A program made the translations under genes and the position numbers. DNA of 64,000 nt. Origin: an uncultured Muribaculaceae bacterium (lineage in GTDB: Bacteria > Bacteroidota > Bacteroidia > Bacteroidales > Muribaculaceae). The notes under the pieces were generated by a model. That model saw only the letters and a list, made by a program, of their open reading frames with translations, was not told where the DNA came from and did no database searches. Positions 7,960 to 16,124 of this stretch are shown here, one piece after another; position 1 is the first letter of the stretch; the number at the start of each line of letters is the position of its first letter. The DNA lies in contig CAJTTG010000001.1 of assembly GCA_910579185.1 (NCBI GenBank), positions 1 through 64,000 on the forward strand, in the 5' to 3' direction.

Positions 7960-8987
7960 TGAAATCGGAATTAGAGAAATTAGTAGGGAGATACCGTGAA
8001 CTTGGCATTGACCGGCAGTTGGACTATGAAAAGTTTTACCTGTATTCCATCATCACGCACTCCACAGCGATTGAAGGCTCTACCATTACGGAGCTTGAAA
8101 ATCAGATAATGTTTGACAATGGCATTGCTTTGAAAGGCAAGAGCCTTGTCGAGCAGAACATGAACCTTGACCTTAAAGCAGCTTACGAGCGGGTGTTAGT
8201 TTTTGCCCGAGAACATGCTGATATTACTGTTGACCGATTGAAAGAGCTGTCGGCGTTGACTATGAAAAACACTGGTTCTGAGTACTATACAGCATTGGGC
8301 GATTTTTCATCTGCCAACGGAGATATACGCCTTGTGAATGTCACAGCCGGAGTTGGTGGGCGTTCCTATATGGCGTTCAATAAAGTACCGCAGAAGTTGA
8401 AAGAGTTCTGCGATATGCTCAATGCTTTGCGACGCAAGCACAGCTCAATGTCAATGCAGGAACTGTATGAAATGAGTTTTGACGCGCATTATAACCTTGT
8501 GATAATCCACCCGTGGGCAGATGGCAACGGCCGCATGGCTCGTCTGCTGATGAATTGGCTGCAATTTGAATTCGGACTTATCCCGTCACGAATATTCAGC
8601 GACGACAAGGAGGAATATATCAAGGCTCTGGTTGCAACCCGCGAAAACGAGGACTTTGGCATATTCCGTCAGTTCATGACCGACACGATGATTACGCACC
8701 TCAACCGCGATATTTATTCATATCTGGAATCAATAGGAGAAGACACCCCTGTTGAGCAACCAAAGAAAAAGGTCAAGACTCGTGATAGAATAATCGAACT
8801 GCTCTGCGACAATCCGAAGCACACCACCCGCACCCTCGCAGAGGAAATCGGCATAACCCCCAAAGGCGTGGAGCGACACCTCGCCATCCTCAAATCCAAA
8901 GGCATCCTCCACCGCATCGGCCCCGACAAAGGCGGCGAATGGCAGATAGCTCTTGATAAGTGGAATTGTGATAGCACTACTCATTAA
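7959..8987 (+). CDS. Fic-domain protein with C-terminal winged helix-turn-helix
   Basis: Fic proteins transfer AMP or related nucleotides onto target hydroxyl groups. The active-site motif HPWADGNGR is at 184-192. An N-terminal inhibitory motif S35-T-A-I-E39-G40 is present, the autoinhibited class II arrangement in which this Glu blocks productive ATP binding. An N-terminal Fic_N region precedes the core, and residues about 260-335 form a winged helix-turn-helix (TTRTLAEEIGITPKGVERHLAILKSKG, split here at normal helix boundaries). With the palindrome across its own promoter, autoregulation is likely. A deleted copy lies at 34438-34784. Targets are unknown. Confidence 0.9.
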   Translation: MKSELEKLVGRYRELGIDRQLDYEKFYLYSIITHSTAIEGSTITELENQIMFDNGIALKGKSLVEQNMNLDLKAAYERVLVFAREHADITVDRLKELSALTMKNTGSEYYTALGDFSSANGDIRLVNVTAGVGGRSYMAFNKVPQKLKEFCDMLNALRRKHSSMSMQELYEMSFDAHYNLVIIHPWADGNGRMARLLMNWLQFEFGLIPSRIFSDDKEEYIKALVATRENEDFGIFRQFMTDTMITHLNRDIYSYLESIGEDTPVEQPKKKVKTRDRIIELLCDNPKHTTRTLAEEIGITPKGVERHLAILKSKGILHRIGPDKGGEWQIALDKWNCDSTTH

Positions 8988-9012
8988 ACCGAAATATTAA
9001 GATTCAAAAATT

Positions 9013-9747
9013 ATGAATTGGTTAAATATAGCTATACTTCTTGTTAACATAGTTATTTTAGGAATTATTTGCTTCTATCAAACTTACATTAAAAAGATTG
9101 TATCAATAATTACGTCTCGAGAAGAGAGTTATGAATCCGAAAAAGGGAAAAATATAGCTACTAAAGAAGATATTGAAGAAATTACTTCCAAGATGGAAAG
9201 TATTCGTGTCGAGATATCCTTTGAGGCTCAACGGAGAAATAAATCAATTGAAGAACAAGAAAAGCGTATGCTTAATATTGCTTTTCATTCACAAGTAATA
9301 TTGAGTAAATGGAATAATGTATTATTATATTCCAAACATTGGGGAAATGTAAATCGATTATATGAAATCATAAAAGAAATAAATGATAATACATTGCAGT
9401 TGACGCATCTTGTCAATATTATTTTAGCGTCCTATAAAAATCCGCAAGTGTTAGATCCATTAGTTCACTTAGTTGATGAAATAAGCAAATATGCGTTGGA
9501 AATATGTTCCAGAGCACAAAATATAGCAACATTATTAAGTATTGATGATAAGTTACCGAAAATGGTAAATACGCCATCGGAATATGGTAATGTAATGACG
9601 CAATTCCTAAATGAATATATGCCATTAATAGATAAAATCATATCTGATGAATTCAAGTTTAGACAAAGTTCTCGCGATGCACTTATGGAGTATCTGAAAT
9701 GGCTTAACACGTTATATCAGAAAGATTTTAATATTAAAGTTTTTTAA
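9013..9747 (+). CDS. Hypothetical membrane-anchored coiled-coil protein
   Basis: Residues 5-27 form one transmembrane helix followed by a basic YIKK stretch, then a predicted coiled coil (about 35-90) that includes the string IATKEDIEEIT, a short motif seen in many uncharacterised bacterial membrane proteins. The rest is helical and without cysteines in a motif. The coding sequence is clearly A+T-rich compared with the redox operon. It starts 25 bases after fic and could be cotranscribed with it. I cannot assign a function. Confidence 0.6.
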   Translation: MNWLNIAILLVNIVILGIICFYQTYIKKIVSIITSREESYESEKGKNIATKEDIEEITSKMESIRVEISFEAQRRNKSIEEQEKRMLNIAFHSQVILSKWNNVLLYSKHWGNVNRLYEIIKEINDNTLQLTHLVNIILASYKNPQVLDPLVHLVDEISKYALEICSRAQNIATLLSIDDKLPKMVNTPSEYGNVMTQFLNEYMPLIDKIISDEFKFRQSSRDALMEYLKWLNTLYQKDFNIKVF

Positions 9748-9813
9748 TCCTTAAGCAATTTTATATTACTCAGTTTTTGTGTAATTTTGTACTTGACAAG
9801 ATTAGAGAATCTG

Positions 9814-9942
9814 ATGTGCAAACAATCATCTTCCGACATTACCGTGAACGCAAAACAGGGAACAACGATGCAAGCCATACAAGGCACAAATGTTGGAGAT
9901 GCAAAAGTTAGACAATATAATCTTTTGATTATCAGGATATAA
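9814..9942 (+). CDS. Possible 42-aa small ORF
   Basis: An ATG-started frame of 43 codons beginning MCKQSSSDITVN lies 24 bases downstream of TAATTTTG (9782-9789), a good -7 match, but without a well-placed -33 TTTG. No homologue is recognised. It could equally be the end of a decayed gene in this debris-rich stretch. Confidence 0.25.
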   Translation: MCKQSSSDITVNAKQGTTMQAIQGTNVGDAKVRQYNLLIIRI

Positions 9943-10047
9943 ATTCCGCACACTTTCCCCAGGTGGATCGCGGATAAGACTCTGAAAATCAAGCTGTTAT
10001 ATCGACATATGACTGCTTTTCTATTTTGTGTACACTGTGGTTTTACT

Positions 10048-10213
10048 ATGAAAGTTAAACCGAGAGTTAGACCAAAACTTTCATGAGTGAAACAGTTAAA
10101 GTGGTGTGTTACAGGTCAAAACTTTAAGTGACGGCAAACACCATCTTATGGTACGCGTCTGTAAAAATGGGAAGAAGAAGTACTGGCACAAGCCGTATTT
10201 CCGGTGCATATGT
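10048..10213 (+). pseudogene. Remnant of a tyrosine recombinase N-terminus
   Basis: From 10103 the frame reads GVLQVKTLSDGKHHLMVRV followed by CKNGKKKYW and stops at 10211-10213. This matches the arm-binding start of Bacteroidetes tyrosine integrases (pattern LxDGxHPIMLRVTxNGKRKY). A stop precedes it at 10097-10099, and an ATG at 10048 opens a 12-codon frame (MKVKPRVRPKLS), so it is a scar, not a gene. No catalytic domain follows. It marks past integration of a mobile element beside the dynamin operon. Confidence 0.5.
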
Positions 10214-10240
10214 TAAAAAGAAGAGATACAATTGTTAAAT

Positions 10241-10441
10241 TCAGGCATAGAGTTTGACCAGCCGGAATATGAAAATGTTGCGGTCGCGTACTCCTTTCAT
10301 CTGCTTTAGTGCTTTTGTAGCGCAGCGGAGAAGGAACTCCCTATAAAACACACGAACGCCTCGGTGCTCCAGCATCGAGGCTATTTTGTTTAGCAACCAT
10401 CCATATCTATTAACAAGAGATTTGGATGACGTGTAATAGGT
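10241..10441 (-). pseudogene. 3' remnant (66 codons) of an unidentified gene
   Basis: The reverse strand has an open frame without a usable start, from a stop at 10442-10444 to TGA at 10241-10243. It reads like genuine protein: TYYTSSKSLVNRYGWLLN, then KIASMLEHRGVRVFYREF, then LLRCATKALKQMKGVRDR, ending NIFIFRLVKLYA. The balanced composition argues for the C-terminus of a real gene truncated by rearrangement, probably part of the mobile-element debris. I do not recognise the family. A GC-rich hairpin at 10358-10381 lies within this coding remnant and is probably not a terminator. Confidence 0.45.
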
Positions 10442-10577
10442 TTATAATAAATATAATACGACATATTCCCTAAGGTTCTTGGTAAACAAGATATATAAAA
10501 GTAAGTGAATGTTGGCATTTTTTTGACTCATTATAGCTTAAAATCCAGAATAAATCGCCAAATTTGCATTTGGTTAA

Positions 10578-10598
10578 GTATCTCTTGTTAAGAGATAC
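10578..10598. promoter_or_regulatory. Perfect inverted repeat upstream of the sigma gene
   Basis: GTATCTCTT / AAGAGATAC, 9-base arms around a 3-base GTT loop, 29 bases before the sigma-factor ATG at 10627. A second weaker repeat CCAAAT / ATTTGG lies just upstream at 10558-10573. Such tight symmetry at this position suits an operator or an RNA hairpin controlling the operon. No convincing TAnnTTTG box was found, which would fit a dedicated promoter read by the encoded sigma factor. Confidence 0.5.
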
Positions 10599-10626
10599 CT
10601 GCCAAGCCATAATAAACCAACTAACA

Positions 10627-11211
10627 ATGGGAATAGACCAATATACTGACCAACAAATCGTGAAAGCGATTTTGAATAGGGACACCGTCGTTACGAAGGA
10701 GTTTCTATATAGGAAGTGCTATCCCTTGTTTAAGTCTGTTTATGACAAATATTACACTGATTGCGAAACTTGTATAGAACTTATAAATGAGATATATGTC
10801 TATATAATGATTCCGCAAAAGAAGAGTGGCATTTCAAAGTTGTCCGCTTTTGGATTCCGATGCACATTAACAATGTGGTTAAAAGTTGTGGCAGAGAACT
10901 ATTGCCACCAACTCTATGCCCGACGTCTGGAAATTGATAGGGATTCTGACGTTGCCAGTGATAGAAATATGCCCGATGATGACTCTATAACTGAGAATAC
11001 CCAACGCATCAACATGGAAGACGTAACTAAAATACTGAACATGATGCCCAATCAACGATACCGAAAGTTGATTGAGTATCGATATGTTGATGAAAAGAGC
11101 AACGAAGAAACCGCGATGTTGTTAGCCGTCTCGATGGCCAACTATTATAATATGCACAAACGGGCCAAGGCTCAATATTGCGAAGTACTTAGAAAGGAGG
11201 GCTTGCTATGA
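10627..11211 (+). CDS. ECF-like RNA polymerase sigma factor
   Basis: About 194 residues. Region 2 is seen around QQIVKAILNRD to SAFGFRCTLTMWLKVVAENY, and a region 4 helix-turn-helix near the C-terminus (MPNQRYRKLIEYRYVDEKS, then NEETAMLLAVSMANYYNMH). A TTG at 10564 would extend it into the inverted repeat; the ATG at 10627 is preferred because it begins the sigma-2 region. The stop overlaps the start of the next gene (ATGA), the arrangement of sigma/anti-sigma pairs. It probably directs polymerase to the promoter of its own operon. Divergent sequence and A+T-rich codons suggest horizontal transfer. Confidence 0.75.
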   Translation: MGIDQYTDQQIVKAILNRDTVVTKEFLYRKCYPLFKSVYDKYYTDCETCIELINEIYVYIMIPQKKSGISKLSAFGFRCTLTMWLKVVAENYCHQLYARRLEIDRDSDVASDRNMPDDDSITENTQRINMEDVTKILNMMPNQRYRKLIEYRYVDEKSNEETAMLLAVSMANYYNMHKRAKAQYCEVLRKEGLL

Positions 11212-11609
11212 TTGACGACGGACTTCTCGCAAAATTCGACCGCATCCAAGACCTACCTGTCTCTGAGGAGATGCTCGGTGCATATATGGAAAATAAATTA
11301 GATGTCATTGAGTCCGAGATTGTCTCAGATTTAATTGATAACGATTTACTATTAATGAATCTATCATATGACCTTGGGAGTAACTCAGAAAATTACGATG
11401 ATGTAGTAAGCCCTATTCATGAGATTATTAATAGCGATATGATAGATTTGGACAATCCCGGTATCCTTAATAGTGAAACAGCAGTTATAGTAGATGAGAT
11501 CAACGCTCCAAGCGGTTTAACTGAATTCGACGACTTCGAATTTAATCTACCGGAGATAGATTCATATCTTAGTGACTGTGATGATTATGAAACAACCTCA
11601 TTTGAATAA
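11208..11609 (+). CDS. Acidic protein coupled to sigma factor, anti-sigma-like
   Basis: 133 residues, strongly acidic, no membrane segment. The start overlaps the sigma stop by 4 bases, giving translational coupling. The N-terminus (LPVSEEMLGAYMENKLDVIE) resembles the short helical opening of Bacteroidetes anti-sigma or sensor proteins (pattern LPVSDExLAAYLEGxLSxxE), but the zinc-ligand residues and transmembrane helix of typical anti-sigma factors are missing. The remainder is low-complexity Asp/Glu/Ser-rich. I infer a cytosolic sigma-binding partner or adaptor; it could also be a substrate of the next gene's peptidase. Confidence 0.6.
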   Translation: MIDDGLLAKFDRIQDLPVSEEMLGAYMENKLDVIESEIVSDLIDNDLLLMNLSYDLGSNSENYDDVVSPIHEIINSDMIDLDNPGILNSETAVIVDEINAPSGLTEFDDFEFNLPEIDSYLSDCDDYETTSFE

Positions 11610-11623
11610 ATTAATTCCTACTT

Positions 11624-12589
11624 ATGCCATTAAAGACTAATATAGTAATTCCGCCAGCAGCCGGCCTACTTCTATATAAGGCATATAAAAGCGGATCTTT
11701 CACTTCGCTGAAAGATAAAATCTTCAAAAGCCATAACGAGATTTCTCTTAATGAGAACACTGAAATAGGTCAAGTCGACGAAGCGCGTTTGAGCTCGGCG
11801 GTTCCCAATGGTACGACCATAATAGTTGAAGAAGCAGACACAATTCATGGTTTGCCAGCGCAAAATATCGAATTCGACCCGACTGTTTATCAGTTCTATG
11901 ATGACACCTGCGCAATTCAATCTCAGCATCTTATTCTTAAGCAGTATGGCATTAATGTTACTCAAGAAGAATTAATCGATATAGCGAAAGAGCAAGGTTG
12001 GTATGCAGAGGGGTATGGAACACCAATGGATATGGTGGGAAAACTTCTCGAGTACTACGGCGTTGACATACATGGATCTCAGGGCAATAATATATTTAAC
12101 ATTGCCAATGAGCTAGCACAAGGTCATCAAATTATAGTTGGTGTGGATGCTTATGAGTTAATCTACCCTGAAGAAACTGTTGGTATTGATGAATTGTATG
12201 GTGAGCATGCAAACCATGCGCTGGTTGTCGTGGGTATTGACACATCTGACCCCGACAATGTTCAAGTAATTGTAACTGACCCCGGCACAGGTAACCGTCA
12301 AATGGCATACCCCGCGGACCAATTTATCGACGCATGGAAAGATTCAAATTGTTTCATGGTAACTACGGAAACCGTTCCCGACAATCCCTTATGGGACTAT
12401 GCTCCAATTGATAATTTTGCCGGGATACCAATGGAATCCTTGGATAGACTTGCTGGCATGGAAATCGATTCGTCATCCCATGAAACCTATGATGATTTCG
12501 TAACGGATTTGCTGGCTAATCCGCTATCGTTTGAAGATCTACTATCACAGTACGCTGATTTATTTGATTTCAGCGACGATGAATTCTAA
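11624..12589 (+). CDS. C39-like (papain-fold) cysteine peptidase
   Basis: 321 residues. The papain-like core lies at about 85-245: C96 in YDDTCAIQSQ with the Gln expected for the oxyanion hole nearby, H198 in HANHALVVVGID, and D219 in VTDPGTG, in the right order and spacing for the C39 / C39_2 fold. A short N-terminal hydrophobic stretch (IVIPPAAGLLLYKA) and an acidic Ser/Asp-rich tail flank the core. There is no ABC transporter, so it is not a bacteriocin exporter. It sits between the anti-sigma-like gene and three dynamin-like genes in one operon; a signal-activated peptidase is plausible, with target unknown. Confidence 0.72.
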   Translation: MPLKTNIVIPPAAGLLLYKAYKSGSFTSLKDKIFKSHNEISLNENTEIGQVDEARLSSAVPNGTTIIVEEADTIHGLPAQNIEFDPTVYQFYDDTCAIQSQHLILKQYGINVTQEELIDIAKEQGWYAEGYGTPMDMVGKLLEYYGVDIHGSQGNNIFNIANELAQGHQIIVGVDAYELIYPEETVGIDELYGEHANHALVVVGIDTSDPDNVQVIVTDPGTGNRQMAYPADQFIDAWKDSNCFMVTTETVPDNPLWDYAPIDNFAGIPMESLDRLAGMEIDSSSHETYDDFVTDLLANPLSFEDLLSQYADLFDFSDDEF

Positions 12590-12595
12590 ATCTCT

Positions 12596-14497
12596 ATGTT
12601 TAATATAGACGCAACACTTGAATATATTGAGTCTGTTAAGAACACTTTTCTTAGCAGTACCGATTCTCGCGAGATATCGGCACGGATAATGTCCATTAAG
12701 AAAAAACGCAAAGACTCAAAGTTATATTTAGCTGTAATCGGTGAATTTAGTTCAGGAAAGAGTACGTTTATTAATGCTTTGCTTGGCTTCCGTCTCTTAA
12801 AGGATGCAGTGATGCCTACGACAGCATGCGCTACATACATTGAAAGTCACGCAAGGTTTCTTGCAATAGAAATCGTCTTTAATGACGGTTCAAAATTCAA
12901 ATGCTCTGAAAGTAATTTTGATGCTATTAGAGAATATATTTTGGCAAAGTATTCCATCAATTGCATTGATATTCATCAAGTAATCACAGTCGTCACGTCA
13001 GACCAAAAGGTTGCACGATGTGTTTCAAAAATGAACATAAAAGTCCCAGGGAATAGAATACCCAAGAATATTGTTATTATCGACACACCCGGGTTTAATC
13101 CCGGCTCTTCTTCTGTTGACAATCATCAAGAAATTACTAAGGATGTAGTGGAGAATATCGCTGATGCAGCTATCATCCTTACGCCACAAGAGCAGGCCAT
13201 GTCTGCAACTTTATCACGGTTTTTGAAAGCAAATCTAAAAAGATGTTTGCACCGTTGTACTTATGTGGTTACAAAATTTGACCTACCTGCGGATGATACA
13301 ACTAGAAATGAGATACTAGACTATGCAAGACAACGCATAGAAGTAGATCTGGGCATTTCAAATCCTCGACTCTATGGCCTAAGTGCCGCCACAATGCTTC
13401 CTGTGAAACGCGTCCCTCTTGGAAAGGAATATATTTGGCCAATACTTCAGAACATTTTTGCAAACTTTATGAAGATGTCATGGACTCAATTGCAATCGTC
13501 TAAAGAATATGTTCTTTCGGAGCACGTTAATATTTTGATTAAAGATGTTGCAAAGCTATGTGTTGAAAAGTTAAACCGTAAGGAGCAAGATCTGAAGTCT
13601 GATAAATCATTCTTAGAATCCCACAAAGTTGAGACTATTAAAAGTGTTTGCGATAAAATGGTCGCAACCGCTTCAAATGCAATATACGACACAATCTCTT
13701 CTATTCACTATTCTTTTACAGATGCTGAGTATTCCAGTAGGTCAATATCTGAATCTATTATAAACTCGGGTTCTATCTCCCTTTCAACTTTCCAATCTTC
13801 GATGATGCCCAAGATTAAAGGTGAGGTAGAGTACCAAGCAAGTCGTGCATTGTCTTTAATAAACAACTCAGTTAATAGCAAGGTCGCAGATTGTGTGAGA
13901 CGACAAATTTCAAAGATGAGTCAAGTCTTTTCAAGTCACTACTCACAGTTTCCAATGCTAAAGCCAAAAGAGTCGGCACCTTCTGTAAATCTTATAAAAT
14001 TTAAGTATCCAAATTTAAACTTTAGCATCGCTGTTTCAAAAATTGAGGCTTTAGACTCAAAAGAAAACCGAGCTGCAGGTGGTGGTGCCGCAGGTGGTGC
14101 CGCAATAGGAGCAATGTTTGGAGGGCCTATCGGAGCACTCGTTGGTGCTGGTATTGGATTCTTCGGAGGAAGAATAGCAGGTGACCAATCCGACTCAATG
14201 CGTTCCTCTGCTATTCCTTTGGTCAAGAATGAAATCTCATCATTTTTCTCGTCTCTACGAATTAAAGTAGATAATGAGATTTCTTCAATTCGTACTCAAT
14301 ATAGCAATTTAATAAAACGATTTGCGCAGGAACATATATCGGCATATGGCGCGGCCGTTCAAAAATTAATTTCCGAACATCAGAGGAAAATTCAAGATTT
14401 AAACAATCAAATTACCAATTTGCGAAATGCAATAAATCTACTGCAAAACGTCCAGAACGATGTTGAGCATGAATTAGCGATATTAAAAATCAAATAA
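12596..14497 (+). CDS. Dynamin-like GTPase 1
   Basis: 633 residues. GTPase motifs are intact: P-loop GEFSSGKST at 49-57, G2 Thr in PTTACAT near 74-80, G3 DTPG at about 163-166, G4 TKFD at about 225-228. A helical stalk follows, then a Gly/Ala-rich hydrophobic hairpin (about 495-530, AAGGAAIGAMFGGPIGALVG region) that should insert in membrane, and a C-terminal coiled coil. This is the bacterial dynamin-like architecture; relatives remodel or repair membranes and some protect against phage lysis. It starts 6 bases after the peptidase gene. Specific function inferred only from context. Confidence 0.85.
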   Translation: MFNIDATLEYIESVKNTFLSSTDSREISARIMSIKKKRKDSKLYLAVIGEFSSGKSTFINALLGFRLLKDAVMPTTACATYIESHARFLAIEIVFNDGSKFKCSESNFDAIREYILAKYSINCIDIHQVITVVTSDQKVARCVSKMNIKVPGNRIPKNIVIIDTPGFNPGSSSVDNHQEITKDVVENIADAAIILTPQEQAMSATLSRFLKANLKRCLHRCTYVVTKFDLPADDTTRNEILDYARQRIEVDLGISNPRLYGLSAATMLPVKRVPLGKEYIWPILQNIFANFMKMSWTQLQSSKEYVLSEHVNILIKDVAKLCVEKLNRKEQDLKSDKSFLESHKVETIKSVCDKMVATASNAIYDTISSIHYSFTDAEYSSRSISESIINSGSISLSTFQSSMMPKIKGEVEYQASRALSLINNSVNSKVADCVRRQISKMSQVFSSHYSQFPMLKPKESAPSVNLIKFKYPNLNFSIAVSKIEALDSKENRAAGGGAAGGAAIGAMFGGPIGALVGAGIGFFGGRIAGDQSDSMRSSAIPLVKNEISSFFSSLRIKVDNEISSIRTQYSNLIKRFAQEHISAYGAAVQKLISEHQRKIQDLNNQITNLRNAINLLQNVQNDVEHELAILKIK

Positions 14498-14510
14498 TAT
14501 TCTCCCGAAT

Positions 14511-16118
14511 ATGGATAGGACAACATTACTCCAAAAATTATCGGAAGAATTATCTGCAAAGTCTGTCTTTGAAGCCTACGAGCGTAATATCAAGACACTA
14601 AAAACAGATAGTTTGAGATTAGGAATTATGGGTCAGCCAAATACAGCCAAAACTACTTTGGTTAATTGTTTGGTGGGAACTACACTTCCAGTCTCAACTC
14701 TTCCTTCACAAACAAACTATGCCGTATCCTTCGGTACTGAGTCAAGCATTACCCCAACTAATGTTTCAGGATCCCCAGTAACAGAGGTCAAAATTGATTC
14801 TGAATGGTTGAAGTCTAACAAGCTGACCATTCTAGAAATCAACAATGACATTGTTCCTGACGAAGCAACTGCATTAGAGTTATGTACTCTTATTTCTCAA
14901 TTTGACGTATGTGTGTACTTGCTTAACGCGCAGTCAGCACTTAACCGTACAGACTTATTCGTCTTGAAAAACTTGCATGACATAAACATGCCGGTACTTC
15001 TTGTACTTTCAAGAATGGATATGTTGTCAGAGGATGACTCCATAGATGTAATAGAGTATGTTAAGAGTAATGTTTCTGAATTAAACAATGTCACATTACT
15101 TGGTATCTCTACATCAATTAAAGAGTCTTCCTCCTCAATCAAAGAGAACATTGATGTACTTCTCAAAGGGACGAATGTATCGGCCATAAGAAAGAATTTT
15201 GAGAATTTTTACATGTCTATCGCAATTGGTCAATTATTTGAGATCTGTCAACAGCACATCGATGAATGTGTTGCAAAAAAAACATCTATTGACAAACTAG
15301 CAGACGAAAAAATAGCCAAGTTGGAAGAAAAAGCCACAGACTGGCTTCGGGTGGAGACGGCCTTGCGACAACGCATATCTTCAATATCCGATAAGTTGAG
15401 AATATTCTTGACTGATAGGAAGGCAGATATGGTTCGTCGTCTTTCTCATGACGTTGATGTGTGTGGAGATGTTAAACTATTTTGGGAAAAAGATTTTCCA
15501 TTCCGATTGGAAGAGTTGGTTCGTTCAGAAATGGGAAGCGCCACCCAACTTGTCAACCAAGAACTAATCAAAGTTATGCAATGGCTTCAGGATGAACTAC
15601 TGAAACAATTCCGCTGTAGAATTTCTCTTACAACCGGAATCGTTAGCGATCGTGCACGCGGAGCAGTGCAAAATCCAGAGGAAGTTTCAATAGCAGATAC
15701 ACAGAAACTCAAGATCGTTACTAGAATTGGCACCGCTGCAACTGTGATAGCAGCTGGTGCTCTCTTCGCAACCTCAGGCATCGGAGGTATCATAATGGCC
15801 ATAAGTATGGTTTCTGGACTAGGAGCTGAATTCTTTATGCGGAAACAAGCCAATGACTCCAAGGAACAAATAAAAAAACATATCCCTGACATAATTGAAC
15901 GTGCCAATCTACAGCTTGTTACCGATTACGACTGCAAGGTTCAGGATGTCACCAACGAATTAGTTGCCCACATGCATACTCTGAAAGCCGACTGGCTCGA
16001 GTCGTCAAAGAAAACTATCGAACAGGAGAAGGCCATTGCAAATTTCAACTTCGGCTCAAACAAATGGGACTCGATAATGTCTCGAATCAACCAACTAGGT
16101 GAACTTCTAATTAATTAA
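14511..16118 (+). CDS. Dynamin-like protein 2 with degenerate GTP site
   Basis: 535 residues with the same overall plan but eroded GTPase motifs. The P-loop is GQPNTAKTT at 41-49, with Ala in place of the Gly before Lys; the expected DxPG G3 motif is replaced by a stretch reading LEINNDIVPDEAT; G4 reads SRMD in place of T/NKxD. Coiled-coil helices follow, then a hydrophobic hairpin near 403-440 (TVIAAGALFATSGIGGIIMA). It is 13 bases downstream of dynamin 1 and 6 upstream of dynamin 3. I infer a weak or non-hydrolysing partner subunit that assembles with the two intact GTPases. Confidence 0.75.
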   Translation: MDRTTLLQKLSEELSAKSVFEAYERNIKTLKTDSLRLGIMGQPNTAKTTLVNCLVGTTLPVSTLPSQTNYAVSFGTESSITPTNVSGSPVTEVKIDSEWLKSNKLTILEINNDIVPDEATALELCTLISQFDVCVYLLNAQSALNRTDLFVLKNLHDINMPVLLVLSRMDMLSEDDSIDVIEYVKSNVSELNNVTLLGISTSIKESSSSIKENIDVLLKGTNVSAIRKNFENFYMSIAIGQLFEICQQHIDECVAKKTSIDKLADEKIAKLEEKATDWLRVETALRQRISSISDKLRIFLTDRKADMVRRLSHDVDVCGDVKLFWEKDFPFRLEELVRSEMGSATQLVNQELIKVMQWLQDELLKQFRCRISLTTGIVSDRARGAVQNPEEVSIADTQKLKIVTRIGTAATVIAAGALFATSGIGGIIMAISMVSGLGAEFFMRKQANDSKEQIKKHIPDIIERANLQLVTDYDCKVQDVTNELVAHMHTLKADWLESSKKTIEQEKAIANFNFGSNKWDSIMSRINQLGELLIN

Positions 16119-16124
16119 CCAATC

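Noticed and set aside
9744..9992. 82-codon minus-strand frame between the coiled-coil gene and integrase debris.
   Set aside because: Composition is not protein-like, it overlaps the plus-strand small frame and has no promoter on its strand.
10358..10381. GC-rich hairpin GCCTCG-g-TGCT / AGCA-t-CGAGGC followed by T-rich sequence, at first sight a terminator.
   Set aside because: It lies within the minus-strand coding remnant (10241-10441) in frame, so symmetry is likely a by-product of that coding sequence.
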